Assembly: GCA_023400405.1 (NCBI GenBank)
Contig: JAEXFD010000055.1
Span: forward strand, 62,001 to 126,000
From: Pseudomonadota bacterium
Lineage (GTDB): Bacteria; Pseudomonadota; Alphaproteobacteria; Sphingomonadales; Sphingomonadaceae
Direction: 5' to 3'
Length of the DNA stretch: 64,000 bases
A program made the translations under genes and the position numbers. The notes under the pieces are model-generated. The model did no database searches. It was not told where the DNA came from and saw only the letters and a program-made list of their open reading frames with translations. Of the stretch, positions 1 through 7,959 are shown piece by piece (positions within the stretch are counted from its first letter, which is position 1; every line of letters starts with the position of its first letter).

Positions 1-628
1 GGCGCCGGATATAGGCATCGACAATGTTGGTGGTGGGCACGAAGTCATACCCCCAGACCCGCTCGAGCAGCAGCGGCCGCGTGAGCACCGTCCCCGCCTC
101 GCGCACCAGCTCGGCGAGCAGCTTGATCTCGGTCTTGTGGAGCTCGATCGGCCGCCCCGCCCGCGTCACGCGGTGCCGCGCGACGCTGACCGTGACGTCG
201 CCCGCGCTCACCGTCGCATGGTCGGCACCGTCCGCCTGGCGGCGACGCAGCAGCGCCCGGATCCGCGCGTGCAGTTCCTCGATCTCGAATGGCTTGACGA
301 CATAATCGTCGGCACCCGCCTCCAGCCCCTCGATCCGTTCGTTCAGCCGGCCGAGCGCCGTCAGCAGGATCGTCGGCGTCTGCACGTCCTGCTCGCGCAG
401 CCGGCGCAGCACGTCGACTCCGTCGATCGCGGGGAGCATCCGGTCGAGGATGATGACCTCCGACGGGGCTTCGGTCGCCGCCAGCATCGCCGCGCGGCCA
501 TCCGCGACCGCGCGCACGGAGTAGCCTCGGGCGCCGAGCTGGTCGGCGAGCATGTGCCGCAGCGTGTCGTCGTCCTCCACCACGAGCAGGCGGGGCATGG
601 CTTCGGTCACGGGGGCGGCTTGGATCAC
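1..628 (-). CDS. OmpR-family DNA-binding response regulator (3' end cut by window)
   Basis: Two-component response regulator acting in the cytoplasm as a phosphorylation-dependent transcription factor. The translation shows a receiver domain with the acidic pair in VVEDDD, the phospho-acceptor Asp in VIILDRMLP and the conserved Lys in DDYVVKPFE. A linker and the beginning of a winged-helix output domain follow (ELHKTEIKLL, LLLERVWGYDF, NIVDAYIRR). The last few residues lie left of the window. The GTG at 626-628 is preferred because GGAAG (636-640) precedes it by 7 nt. An in-frame ATG at 596-598 starts directly at MPRLLVVEDD but has no Shine-Dalgarno sequence, so the extra ten residues are uncertain. 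A partner kinase would be expected left of the window. Target genes unknown. Confidence 0.93.
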   Translation of the reverse strand, partial: MIQAAPVTEAMPRLLVVEDDDTLRHMLADQLGARGYSVRAVADGRAAMLAATEAPSEVIILDRMLPAIDGVDVLRRLREQDVQTPTILLTALGRLNERIEGLEAGADDYVVKPFEIEELHARIRALLRRRQADGADHATVSAGDVTVSVARHRVTRAGRPIELHKTEIKLLAELVREAGTVLTRPLLLERVWGYDFVPTTNIVDAYIRR

Positions 629-795
629 GGGCAGGCTTCCGATCGGGTCGTCTTCCTTTAGAGCGCCGCGGCGGCGAGGTCGATGGCCGAGCGCTTTGCC
701 GCGGGGAAACATCCGGCCTTGCGATTGCCACGAATGGCCGCTTCTATCGCGCCGACGAGTCCGCCTCCAGCGGCTCGCGCCGAAAGGGATTTCCG

Positions 796-1320
796 ATGCG
801 CCTGTTCCTGCTGCTCGCGGCATTCCTCGCGGCTCCGGCGATGGCGCAGGAGCGCCCCGCCCCGCCCGCGCCGGCAGGCGGCATCGCGACGGCGCCGGCG
901 CGCCCCGGCGAACCGGCGGTCACGGTGATCGTCGAGCCGGTGGCGATGATGATCGCGGCATTCGATTCGGATGGCGACGGCAAGGTGACGCGCGCGGAAT
1001 TCGACGCCGGGCTCAAGCACAGCTTCGACCTGGTCGACACCGCGCATCGCGGCTTCCTCAGCTACATCGGCTATTCGGATTGGGCCGAGCGCTGGATGGG
1101 CGATCGCAACACGCTGCCGAGCCCGTTCGAACTCGACCGAGACGGCGACAACAAGGTGAGCTTCGCCGAACTCGCCGCGCGCTTCGATGCGCTGTTCGCC
1201 CGCTACGATGCCAACAAGGACGGCGTGCTCGAGCGCAAGGAGCTGGTGACGATCCGCCCGCCCGCGTTCAATCCCGGTGCCGGCGGGCGCGGCAAGAAGG
1301 ACAAGCGCCAGCGTCTTTGA
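796..1320 (+). CDS. Secreted EF-hand calcium-binding protein
   Basis: Exported 174-residue protein with three EF-hand loops. A signal peptide ends at about residue 18 (FLAAPAMA|QE). The acidic calcium loops begin at Asp57 (DSDGDGKVTRAE), Asp114 (DRDGDNKVSFAE) and Asp138 (DANKDGVLERKE), and the C-terminus is basic. An AAAGGGA sequence lies just upstream of the ATG. Role unknown: this group of small periplasmic or envelope EF-hand proteins is common in sphingomonads and is thought to buffer or sense calcium. A second EF-hand protein lies at 49040-49786. It stands alone between a divergent regulator and a cation exporter, with nothing to indicate an operon. Confidence 0.92.
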   Translation: MRLFLLLAAFLAAPAMAQERPAPPAPAGGIATAPARPGEPAVTVIVEPVAMMIAAFDSDGDGKVTRAEFDAGLKHSFDLVDTAHRGFLSYIGYSDWAERWMGDRNTLPSPFELDRDGDNKVSFAELAARFDALFARYDANKDGVLERKELVTIRPPAFNPGAGGRGKKDKRQRL

Positions 1321-1362
1321 TGTCCTAGCATCACATGGCCGGCCGGGGCTAAGAGCATCGTC

Positions 1363-2280
1363 ATGGGCGCGCATCACGATCACGATCATCACCACCAACC
1401 CGCCGATTTCGGTCGCGCCTTCGCGATCGGGACCGCGCTTAACCTCGCGTTCGTCGCGATCGAGGGCACCGCGGGCTTCCTCACCCATTCGGTCGCGCTG
1501 CTCGCCGATGCCGGGCACAATCTCTCCGACGTTCTCGGGCTGCTGATCGCCTGGGGCGGTGCCGAACTCGGCAAGCGCCCCGCCTCGCGCCGTTTCACCT
1601 ATGGCCTGCGCGGCAGCTCGATCCTCGCCGCGCTTGCCAACGCCGTGCTGCTCTTCGTCGCGGTGGGCGCGATCCTGGTCGAAGCGGTGCAACGCTTCTC
1701 GGAGCCCTCGCCGGTCCCCGGCCTCACCGTCATGCTGGTCGCCGGCGCCGGCATCGTCGTCAACCTCGGCACGGCGCTGCTCTTCGTCCGGGGCCGCAGC
1801 GGCGACGTCAATGTCCGTGGGGCCTATCTCCACATGGCCTCCGACGCGGCGGTATCGGCCGGCGTGATGGTCGGCGGCGGATTGATCCTGCTCACCGGGG
1901 CGACCTGGCTCGATCCGGCGATCAGCCTGGCGATCGTCGCGGTGATCCTGTGGAGCACCTGGGGCCTGTTCGTCGAATCGCTCACGCTCGCACTCCAGGC
2001 GGTGCCCGCCGGCATCGATCCCGAGGCCGTCGAGCAAGCGCTTGCCCAGCTGCCCGGCGTCGATCGCATCCACGATCTCCATATCTGGCCGATGAGCACG
2101 ACGGAGGCCGCGCTGACGGCGCATCTGGTGATGCCGGCCGGCCATCCGGGCGACGCGTTCCTCACCGATCTCCAGCACCGGCTGGCGCACGATTTCCGGA
2201 TCGATCATACCACCGTCCAGATCGAAATGGGGGACGGCGGCGAATGCCGGATGCACGGAAAGCCGCACGCGCATGACTGA
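1363..2280 (+). CDS. Cation diffusion facilitator (CDF) family zinc-type exporter
   Basis: Inner-membrane antiporter expected to export Zn2+ or a similar divalent ion in exchange for protons. The 305-residue protein has a His/Asp-rich N-terminus (residues 4-12), six predicted membrane helices, and the intramembrane metal-site pairs of the family: HSVALLADAGHNLSD in TM2 and HMASDAAVS in TM5, each with His and Asp spaced for a tetrahedral site. A cytoplasmic C-terminal domain follows (LPGVDRIHDLHIWPM) and the protein ends with a second His-rich tail (MHGKPHAHD). The HD-HD arrangement favours zinc or cadmium over manganese or iron. Its stop overlaps the start of the following HAD gene by 8 nt, so the two are probably translationally coupled. 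Confidence 0.94.
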   Translation: MGAHHDHDHHHQPADFGRAFAIGTALNLAFVAIEGTAGFLTHSVALLADAGHNLSDVLGLLIAWGGAELGKRPASRRFTYGLRGSSILAALANAVLLFVAVGAILVEAVQRFSEPSPVPGLTVMLVAGAGIVVNLGTALLFVRGRSGDVNVRGAYLHMASDAAVSAGVMVGGGLILLTGATWLDPAISLAIVAVILWSTWGLFVESLTLALQAVPAGIDPEAVEQALAQLPGVDRIHDLHIWPMSTTEAALTAHLVMPAGHPGDAFLTDLQHRLAHDFRIDHTTVQIEMGDGGECRMHGKPHAHD

Positions 2281-2920
2281 GGCGGCGCCGATCCGGCTGG
2301 TCATCTTCGATTTCGACGGCACCCTGTCCGACAGCGGGGACTGGTTCCTCTCGGTCGTCGATGAGCTCGCGCGCCGCTTCAAGTTCCGCACCGTCGCCCC
2401 CGACGAAGTCGAAATGCTGCGCCACAAGAGCTCGCGCGAGGTCATCGAGTTCCTGGGCATCGCGCGCTGGAAGATGCCGCTGATCGCGCGACACCTGCGC
2501 CGCCTCGTCGGCCGCAACGCCCATGAGATCGAGCTCTTCCCGGGTACGCCCGACCTGCTCGAGCAACTGACCGAAACGGGCGTGAAGATCGCGCTGGTCA
2601 CCTCGAACTCGGAAGCCAACGCGCGCAAGATCCTCGGCCCGGTCCACGCCGCACGAATCGACTTCTTCGCCTGCGGCTCGTCGCTGTTCGGCAAGGCTCC
2701 CAAGTTCCGCCGCGTGCTGCGCAAGCTCGCGATTCCCGCCCAGGCCGCGCTCGCCATCGGCGACGAGACCCGCGACGTCGATGCCGCGCGCGAAGTCGGC
2801 ATGCGTGCCGGCTCGGTGCTGTGGGGCTATGCCGCCGAAGGGCTGCTTGCCGCGATGGAGCCCGACGCGCTGTTCCGCACCCCGCAGGAAATCTTGGACT
2901 ACGTCTCGGCCAACCGCTGA
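2273..2920 (+). CDS. HAD-superfamily hydrolase, phosphoglycolate phosphatase-like
   Basis: Cytoplasmic phosphatase of the haloacid dehalogenase superfamily, 215 residues. Motif I is DFDGTLSDS near the N-terminus (nucleophile and acid Asp), motif II is the Thr/Ser in IALVTSNSE, a Lys is present in GKAPKF, and motif III is GDETRDVDAA. The helical cap lies between motifs I and II, as in the Gph/PGP subclass. The ORF begins inside the stop region of the CDF exporter, which indicates co-expression. The substrate cannot be read from the sequence. A second Gph-like HAD protein is encoded at 15718-16380. Confidence 0.9.
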   Translation: MTEAAPIRLVIFDFDGTLSDSGDWFLSVVDELARRFKFRTVAPDEVEMLRHKSSREVIEFLGIARWKMPLIARHLRRLVGRNAHEIELFPGTPDLLEQLTETGVKIALVTSNSEANARKILGPVHAARIDFFACGSSLFGKAPKFRRVLRKLAIPAQAALAIGDETRDVDAAREVGMRAGSVLWGYAAEGLLAAMEPDALFRTPQEILDYVSANR

Positions 2921-2938
2921 AGGATCAGTCCGGCGATC

Positions 2939-3559
2939 TCAACCCAGATGCACCGCCAGCCACACCGTAGGCCGGTCCTTGGCCGTCCAGGCGACCCAGT
3001 GCGGCCGGCCCTTCTCGATCAGCAGGTGATCGCCCGGTCCGAGTTCGACCACCGCCGAATCGGCGATGCGAATGCCGGCGGCGCCTTCGAGCAGCATCAC
3101 CCATTCGTCCCAATCCTGAACCATGGGCGTGTCGTCGGGCGTCGCCTGGCCCCGCGACACGATCCGCTCGATCCGGACGCCCGGGCGCTTCAGCAGCTCG
3201 GTGAAGGCTTCGCCACGCTTGGCGGCGGGCAGCTTCGCCAGCAGATTGGCGACCTGGGGCTTGAAGCGCGGCTTCGGCTTGGGCTTCGGCACCGGCGCCG
3301 GCTTGGGCCGCGGCCGCGGCTTCGCCGATCCGGCCGACTGGCTCCATGCGCTGCTCGTCGCGCCGCGCAGATACGCCTCGATCTCTTCCGCGCTCGCAGT
3401 GAGCCCATCCGCACCGACACCGAACACCGCCGCCCCCTTGGCATCGTGCAGCCCGTATTTCCCGAAATCCCCACCCGGCTTGCGGCGCCGCGAAGTCACC
3501 AGCCTGAGCCCGCGATGCGCGGCCATTTCGCGAAGCTTCTCGGTCGTCTCGTTCGGCAT
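2939..3559 (-). CDS. Cupin-domain protein with basic N-terminal domain and Pro/Lys-rich linker
   Basis: 206-residue cytoplasmic protein with three parts. Residues 1-70 form a small basic domain (KLREMAAHRGLRLVTSRRRK) with no family I can name. Residues 75-100 form a low-complexity Pro/Lys/Arg linker (KPRPRPKPAPVPKPKPKP). The C-terminal 80 residues are a single cupin barrel (DWDEWVMLLEGAAGI, ELGPGDHLLIEKGRPHW) of the kind that binds a metal or small ligand. The start chosen is MPNETTEK, since the upstream in-frame codons lie in the adjoining palindromic repeat. Converges on the HAD gene with 18 nt between stops. Function unknown. Confidence 0.82.
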   Translation of the reverse strand: MPNETTEKLREMAAHRGLRLVTSRRRKPGGDFGKYGLHDAKGAAVFGVGADGLTASAEEIEAYLRGATSSAWSQSAGSAKPRPRPKPAPVPKPKPKPRFKPQVANLLAKLPAAKRGEAFTELLKRPGVRIERIVSRGQATPDDTPMVQDWDEWVMLLEGAAGIRIADSAVVELGPGDHLLIEKGRPHWVAWTAKDRPTVWLAVHLG

Positions 3560-3571
3560 CGTCAATCCTAA

Positions 3572-3690
3572 CTTCCCTCTCCCCTTGTGGGAGAGGGAGG
3601 GAGCCCGCAAAGCGGGCGGAAGGGTGAGGGGGACTCGGGCAAGAGCTGATCGTCCCCCTCACCCTTCCCTCTCCGACGAGGGAGAGGGAG
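3572..3690. repeat. Type B palindromic intergenic repeat (copy 1)
   Basis: A run of nested inverted repeats between the divergent cupin gene and tgt. A hairpin with CCCTCTCC/GGAGAGGG-type arms lies at 3575-3597, a second with GCCCGC/GCGGGC arms around 3603-3617, and long complementary arms at 3619-3634 and 3652-3668 enclose the centre. A final CCCTCTCC...GGGAGAGGG hairpin lies at 3667-3688. This resembles REP/BIME-type elements, and related copies are at 13227-13371, 15572-15713 and 25936-26121. It occupies the promoter region of two divergent genes, so it may also affect their transcription. Confidence 0.75.
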
Positions 3691-3727
3691 TGGACATCGC
3701 GCGCGTCCGGCGCCTAGGGCAACGCCC

Positions 3728-4885
3728 ATGTCCGCCACCAGCTCCCGTTTCGATTTCACCATCCATGCCACCGACGGCAAGGCGCGGCTCGGTACGATCG
3801 CGATGCGCCGCGGCGAGATCCGCACGCCGGCGTTCATGCCGGTCGGCACTGCCGCGACGGTGAAGGCGATGAAGCCGCAGGACGTGCGCGCGGCAGGCGC
3901 CGACATCCTCCTCGGCAACACCTATCACCTCATGCTCCGCCCCGGCGCCGAGCGCGTCGCGCGGCTTGGCGGGCTGCACCAGTTCATGGGCTGGGACCGG
4001 CCGATCCTGACCGATTCGGGCGGCTATCAGGTGATGAGCCTCGCCGACCTGACCACCCGCAGCGAGGAAGGCGTCGCCTTCAAGTCGCATCTCGACGGCT
4101 CGCGCCACTTGCTCAGCCCGGAACGCTCGATCGAGATCCAGCGGCTGCTCGGCAGTTCGATCACCATGGCGTTCGACGAGCTCGTTCCCACCACCTCGAC
4201 GCGCGAGGTCCAGGCCGCGGCGATGGAGCGCTCGATGCGCTGGGCACGCCGCTCGAAAGCCGCGTTCTTCGCCGCGGAGGAGCATGCCGCCGACAATGCG
4301 ATCTTCGGCATCCAGCAAGGCGCGCTCGACGCAGGGCTGCGCAAAGCGAGCGCAGACGCGCTGCTCGACATCGGCTTCGATGGCTATGCCGTGGGCGGGC
4401 TCGCAGTCGGCGAGGGGCAGGAGGCGATGTTCGGCGTGCTCGATTTCGCGCCGGGTCAGCTCGATCCCGCCAAGCCGCGCTACCTGATGGGCGTGGGCAA
4501 GCCCGACGACATCGTCGGCGCGGTCGAGCGCGGCATCGACATGTTCGATTGCGTGCTGCCCACCCGCTCGGGCCGCACCGGCCAGGCGTTCACGCGCACC
4601 GGCCCGATCAACATCCGCAACGCGAAGTTCGCCGAGGATCAGGGCCCGCTCGATCCCGCCTGCCCCTGCCCCGTCTGCACCGGCTGGAGCCGCGCCTATC
4701 TCCACCACCTCGTCCGCGCCGGCGAGATCCTCGGCGCGATGCTGATGACCGAGCACAATATCTGGTTCTATCAGCGGCTGATGCAGGATCTGCGCGACGC
4801 GATCGGCGCAGGGCGGTTGACCGCCTTCGCCAACGATTTCCGCGCGACCTATCGGGGCGGCGGGACGCCGCAAGGCTTAGCTTAA
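3728..4885 (+). CDS. tgt: Queuine tRNA-ribosyltransferase
   Basis: Cytoplasmic tRNA-guanine transglycosylase. It exchanges guanine-34 of tRNAs with GUN anticodons for preQ1, the insertion step of queuosine synthesis. The 385-residue TIM-barrel protein has the usual bacterial length. Catalytic residues are visible: Asp96 in DSGGYQ and the nucleophile Asp274 in MFDCVLPTRSGR. The structural zinc site is Cys312, Cys314, Cys317 and His343 (CPCPVC ... TEH). No other queuosine gene is adjacent in the window. The start MSATSSRF follows the palindromic repeat closely, so its promoter probably lies within or beyond that element. Confidence 0.98.
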   Translation: MSATSSRFDFTIHATDGKARLGTIAMRRGEIRTPAFMPVGTAATVKAMKPQDVRAAGADILLGNTYHLMLRPGAERVARLGGLHQFMGWDRPILTDSGGYQVMSLADLTTRSEEGVAFKSHLDGSRHLLSPERSIEIQRLLGSSITMAFDELVPTTSTREVQAAAMERSMRWARRSKAAFFAAEEHAADNAIFGIQQGALDAGLRKASADALLDIGFDGYAVGGLAVGEGQEAMFGVLDFAPGQLDPAKPRYLMGVGKPDDIVGAVERGIDMFDCVLPTRSGRTGQAFTRTGPINIRNAKFAEDQGPLDPACPCPVCTGWSRAYLHHLVRAGEILGAMLMTEHNIWFYQRLMQDLRDAIGAGRLTAFANDFRATYRGGGTPQGLA

Positions 4886-4983
4886 CCATATAGCGTGCCG
4901 CCGCGGCACAGCCCGAAATCGGGGGGCGAAAGCCCTGTCCCATTCGCATATATGGGCGGCCGCCGGCCGCGTTCCCGTGCCGG

Positions 4984-5991
4984 ATGGGGATTGGTTTGTT
5001 GTTCTGGCGGCGGTTCACGCGAGTGCAGTCACGCGGACTGGGGGCAGCGCTCCTCGTCTCGCTGGTCGGCGCCGGCTTCTCCGCCCAGGCGCTGAGCCCG
5101 CAGCCCGGCGCGCGCTCGCCCGCTCCCGCCCCGACCGGCTATGAAGCCGAAGACCATTTCCCCGGCGCCGCACTCTATTACGCCGTGGACGAAGACGCCG
5201 CGCCCGCAGCCGGGTCGACCGGCACCATTGCCCTGCCCGACCTGCCCGTGCCCACCGGCGACGTGCCGGCCGACGGTTCGATCCAGCCCGCCCAGCCCTT
5301 CCGCCTCGCCGGCAGCGCCACCGATCAGGCCCGCGCGCTCCAGTGCCTCACCGACGCGATCTATTACGAAGCCGCCAACGAGCCGACCGACGGCCAGCGC
5401 GCGGTGGCGCAGGTCGTGCTGAACCGCGTGCGCCACCCGGCTTTCCCCGCCACCGTGTGCGGCGTCGTCTTCCAGGGATCGGAGAAGCAGGGCTGCCAGT
5501 TCAGCTTCGCCTGTGACGGCGCGATGGCGCGGACGCCCGCGCGCGCCGCCTGGGACCGCGCCGCCCGAGTCGCCGCCGCGGCATTGTCGGGGCAGGTCTT
5601 CGCGCCTGTGGGCATGGCAACCCATTACCACACCTATGCCGTCGCCCCGGCCTGGAACCGCAGCCTGGTGATGACCGGCGTGTTCGGCGCGCATTTCTTC
5701 CATCGCTGGAAGGGCTGGTGGGGCACGGCCGGCGCCTTCCGCCAGGCCTATCGCGGCGGCGAGCCGCTGCCCGCGCCGCATCCGCGGATGGACGTTGCCG
5801 CACTGCCGATAACGCCGGTGACGGCGGTCCCGCCGGTGCCCGTGCCGCTCAAGCCCACCGCGACGCCGCGCGCGGACATCCAGCCCGCCTATGCCGAGAG
5901 CGGCACGCCGGTCCGCCCCGCGCCCGTTGCCGACGACGGCGCCTCGCAGATCCTCGACAAGTGGAAGGACAGCGGCAAGCCGCTGCGCTGA
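4984..5991 (+). CDS. Cell wall hydrolase, SleB/Hydrolase_2 family
   Basis: Envelope-anchored peptidoglycan hydrolase candidate, 335 residues. A membrane segment at about residues 20-38 (LGAALLVSLVGAGFSAQA) acts as signal or anchor, followed by a Pro/Ala-rich spacer. The SleB-type catalytic domain spans about residues 118-240: it opens with CLTDAIYYEAANEP (the Glu is the expected catalytic acid) and contains AVAQVVLNRVRHP and GCQFSFACDG. An extended proline-rich tail follows. In Bacillus the family acts in spore cortex lysis; in alphaproteobacteria it is taken to be a lytic transglycosylase-like remodelling enzyme. Monocistronic by layout. Confidence 0.9.
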   Translation: MGIGLLFWRRFTRVQSRGLGAALLVSLVGAGFSAQALSPQPGARSPAPAPTGYEAEDHFPGAALYYAVDEDAAPAAGSTGTIALPDLPVPTGDVPADGSIQPAQPFRLAGSATDQARALQCLTDAIYYEAANEPTDGQRAVAQVVLNRVRHPAFPATVCGVVFQGSEKQGCQFSFACDGAMARTPARAAWDRAARVAAAALSGQVFAPVGMATHYHTYAVAPAWNRSLVMTGVFGAHFFHRWKGWWGTAGAFRQAYRGGEPLPAPHPRMDVAALPITPVTAVPPVPVPLKPTATPRADIQPAYAESGTPVRPAPVADDGASQILDKWKDSGKPLR

Positions 5992-6004
5992 AGGTCGCCC
6001 CCAC

Positions 6005-6037
6005 GAAAAACGGGCCCCGCCAAGCGACGGAGCCCGT
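6005..6037 (-). terminator. Rho-independent terminator for the 6085-6435 gene
   Basis: On the minus strand, a stem with ACGGGC / GCCCGT arms (plus-strand 6032-6037 and 6010-6015) and a GC-rich interior is followed by a TTTTT tract (complement of 6006-6010). It lies about 50 nt past the stop of the minus-strand gene ending at 6085. The plus-strand gene stopping at 5991 would not have a U-tract here. Confidence 0.7.
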
Positions 6038-6084
6038 CAGTCATGCGATCCTACCCCAGGGGGAAAAGGCAAGACCGCGAAGGC

Positions 6085-6435
6085 TTACCAGCGGTGGTTG
6101 CGGTCGTGCTTCTCGATCCGGATCCGCGCCGAAAGCGCGTCGAAGCGGCGGTCGAGGTCGCGGCGCTCGGCATAGGTCAGGCCCGGGCGCGAGCGGCGAT
6201 ATTCGGCCTCGCGGCGCACGATCGAGCGGAACTCGGCGCGCAGCCGCACGGCTTCGCTGCGAGTGAGGGCACCCGAGCGGATACCCTGGTCGATGCGCCG
6301 ATTGAGGTTGGCTTCGCGGCCACCGATCGACTGCCAGGCCTGATAGGCCGGCGCGGGCGCTGCCACCGCTGCGGTCATCGGAACGGCCGATACGGCGACG
6401 CCGAAACCTGCAAGCATCAAAGCGATCTTGTTCAT
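6085..6435 (-). CDS. Small exported Arg-rich protein of unknown function
   Basis: 116-residue protein with a clear signal peptide (MNKIALMLAGFGVAVSAVPMTAAVAA). The mature part is very rich in Arg and charged residues (LNRRIDQGIRSGALTR, RRDLDRRFDALSARIR), with heptad-like spacing suggesting helices. The start is fixed by GAGGAG upstream of the ATG at 6433-6435. The pattern of NxRIDxGxxSGxLTRxEAxRLRxE is one I associate with a conserved periplasmic family of sphingomonads, but no activity is known to me. It ends before a good rho-independent terminator. Confidence 0.85.
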   Translation of the reverse strand: MNKIALMLAGFGVAVSAVPMTAAVAAPAPAYQAWQSIGGREANLNRRIDQGIRSGALTRSEAVRLRAEFRSIVRREAEYRRSRPGLTYAERRDLDRRFDALSARIRIEKHDRNHRW

Positions 6436-6658
6436 GATACTCTCCTCTTTGTACCGGGCCGCCCCAGCGGCCTGAAAGGAGATATGGAACGCCCCTGTCG
6501 CGATCCTGTCCCACGGTTCGTCCTTTTCTGTCGCAGCCTGTCGCACGGCGGCAAGCTTCGTTCAGCTTCGCCGACGAGCGGGGACGCCGTTCGGGCTGGC
6601 ACCGATCGCCGACGAGGCGTACGCTCTTAGCCTGCACGGGGCATGTTCCGGAGGTGTC

Positions 6659-7072
6659 ATGAAGTTCGCAGCGCTCGCCCTCGTCCTGGCCTGGCCCGCC
6701 TCCGCCCAGCCGATCCCGCCGGACAGGATCGCGGAGCGCTGCAACGGTCTCGAGACCATCAAGGTCGGCGCCCAGCCGGCCAAGACCGCTCCCTACAGCC
6801 TGGTCTTCAGCGCGGACTTGTCCGCGGGCTATTATTGCTACGCCGAATGCCGCCAGGCGCAGAGCTTCGCGATCGGCGATGCCAAGTCGAACCCGATCAA
6901 GATCGCCGATCTCCATACGCCGCAACAGACACGCCTGATCCGCTTCGACCGGAATTCATCGACGCTCACCGATCATCAGGTCATCGATCTGCTCGGCCGA
7001 GTCGAGCGCAACGCCACCGCAACCTGCCACCCCGCCCCCTTCCACGAACCCCCACTGCCGAGCCGCCGCTGA
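6659..7072 (+). CDS. Small exported hypothetical protein
   Basis: 137-residue protein with a signal peptide (MKFAALALVLAWPASAQ) and a mature region with four cysteines (one in ERCNG, two in YYCYAECRQ, one near the C-terminus). These could form two disulfides in the periplasm. A good GGAGG lies just upstream of the ATG. No domain is recognised. It lies upstream of a membrane-protein gene in the same direction with 77 nt between, which could be one transcript. Confidence 0.78.
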   Translation: MKFAALALVLAWPASAQPIPPDRIAERCNGLETIKVGAQPAKTAPYSLVFSADLSAGYYCYAECRQAQSFAIGDAKSNPIKIADLHTPQQTRLIRFDRNSSTLTDHQVIDLLGRVERNATATCHPAPFHEPPLPSRR

Positions 7073-7149
7073 GCCCGGGAATCCGCCGCTTGATTGACGC
7101 GGCGTGCGGCGTCGATAAGCTGCAGGTCGGGCAGACAAGGGGGGTAAGG

Positions 7150-7959
7150 ATGCCGTATCGCCAGGCGCATTGGTTCGTGCTCGCGATCTTTCCGCTCGCC
7201 GCCTTGGCGTTCTGGCCGGGCTATCTCGCCCAGTTCAGCACCTCGCCCATTCAGATGCATCTGCACGGCGTCACGGCGACGCTGTGGCTGGCGCTGCTCG
7301 CCGGGCAAAGCTGGACGATCCACCATGGCGATCGGAACCGGCATCGCCTGCTCGGATGGGCGAGCCTCGCGCTGTTTCCCCTGTTCCTCGCCGGCGGGGC
7401 GGGGATCTTCCTTGGCATGGCGCGCCATTATGACGAGGCGAGCTCGCCCTTCTACACGCTGTATGCGCCGCGGCTGGCGTGGATCGACGTCGTCTCCGTG
7501 CTCGCTTTCGCCGCCTTTTATCATGAGGGGCTGCGCCTGCGGAGGCACACTCAGCTCCATGCGCGTTATCTGCTCGCGACGGCGCTGTTCCTGTTGCCGC
7601 CGATCCTCGGCCGGCTGGCGCCGCTGCTGCCGCCGCTGGCGATCGAGGGGCCGCAAGACTTCTGGAAGCTCGGCATTGCCTTCCAGCTCGGCAACGGCGT
7701 GAGCGTCGCGATCGCCCTGGCGCTTGCCGCCACCAGCGGACGGCATGCCAGGCCGTTCCTGCTCGCCGCCGGGGCCGTGCTGCTCGCGGCACTGCTTTTC
7801 CAGTTCGCCGGTTCGATGGCCTGGTGGCTGCAACTTCTCACTCGCCTCGCGTCGGTCCCCCCTACCGCACTCTCGCTCGTCGCCGCGGTGGCCGGTGCGG
7901 GGATTGCCTTTTCCGGCTGGACTACCGGCGAACCGCGCGAACGCCGCGCCGTCGCTTAG
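7150..7959 (+). CDS. Polytopic membrane protein of unknown function
   Basis: 269-residue inner-membrane protein. It shows about seven hydrophobic segments, beginning with FVLAIFPLAALAFWPGYLAQF and ending with TALSLVAAVAGAGIAFSGW, and conserved-looking His residues in MHLHGVTATLW and QSWTIHHGDRNRHRLLGW. The repeated HG/HH motifs in the second helix region suggest a cofactor or metal, but I cannot assign a family. The ATG at 7150 was chosen because the longer upstream frame overlaps the preceding gene in another frame. Its stop overlaps the convergent recN stop by 4 nt. Confidence 0.8.
   Translation: MPYRQAHWFVLAIFPLAALAFWPGYLAQFSTSPIQMHLHGVTATLWLALLAGQSWTIHHGDRNRHRLLGWASLALFPLFLAGGAGIFLGMARHYDEASSPFYTLYAPRLAWIDVVSVLAFAAFYHEGLRLRRHTQLHARYLLATALFLLPPILGRLAPLLPPLAIEGPQDFWKLGIAFQLGNGVSVAIALALAATSGRHARPFLLAAGAVLLAALLFQFAGSMAWWLQLLTRLASVPPTALSLVAAVAGAGIAFSGWTTGEPRERRAVA

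Noticed and set aside
658..2802. A 714-codon open frame antisense to the CDF exporter and HAD gene
   Set aside because: No ribosome site or recognisable domain, and three well-supported plus-strand genes occupy the same bases.
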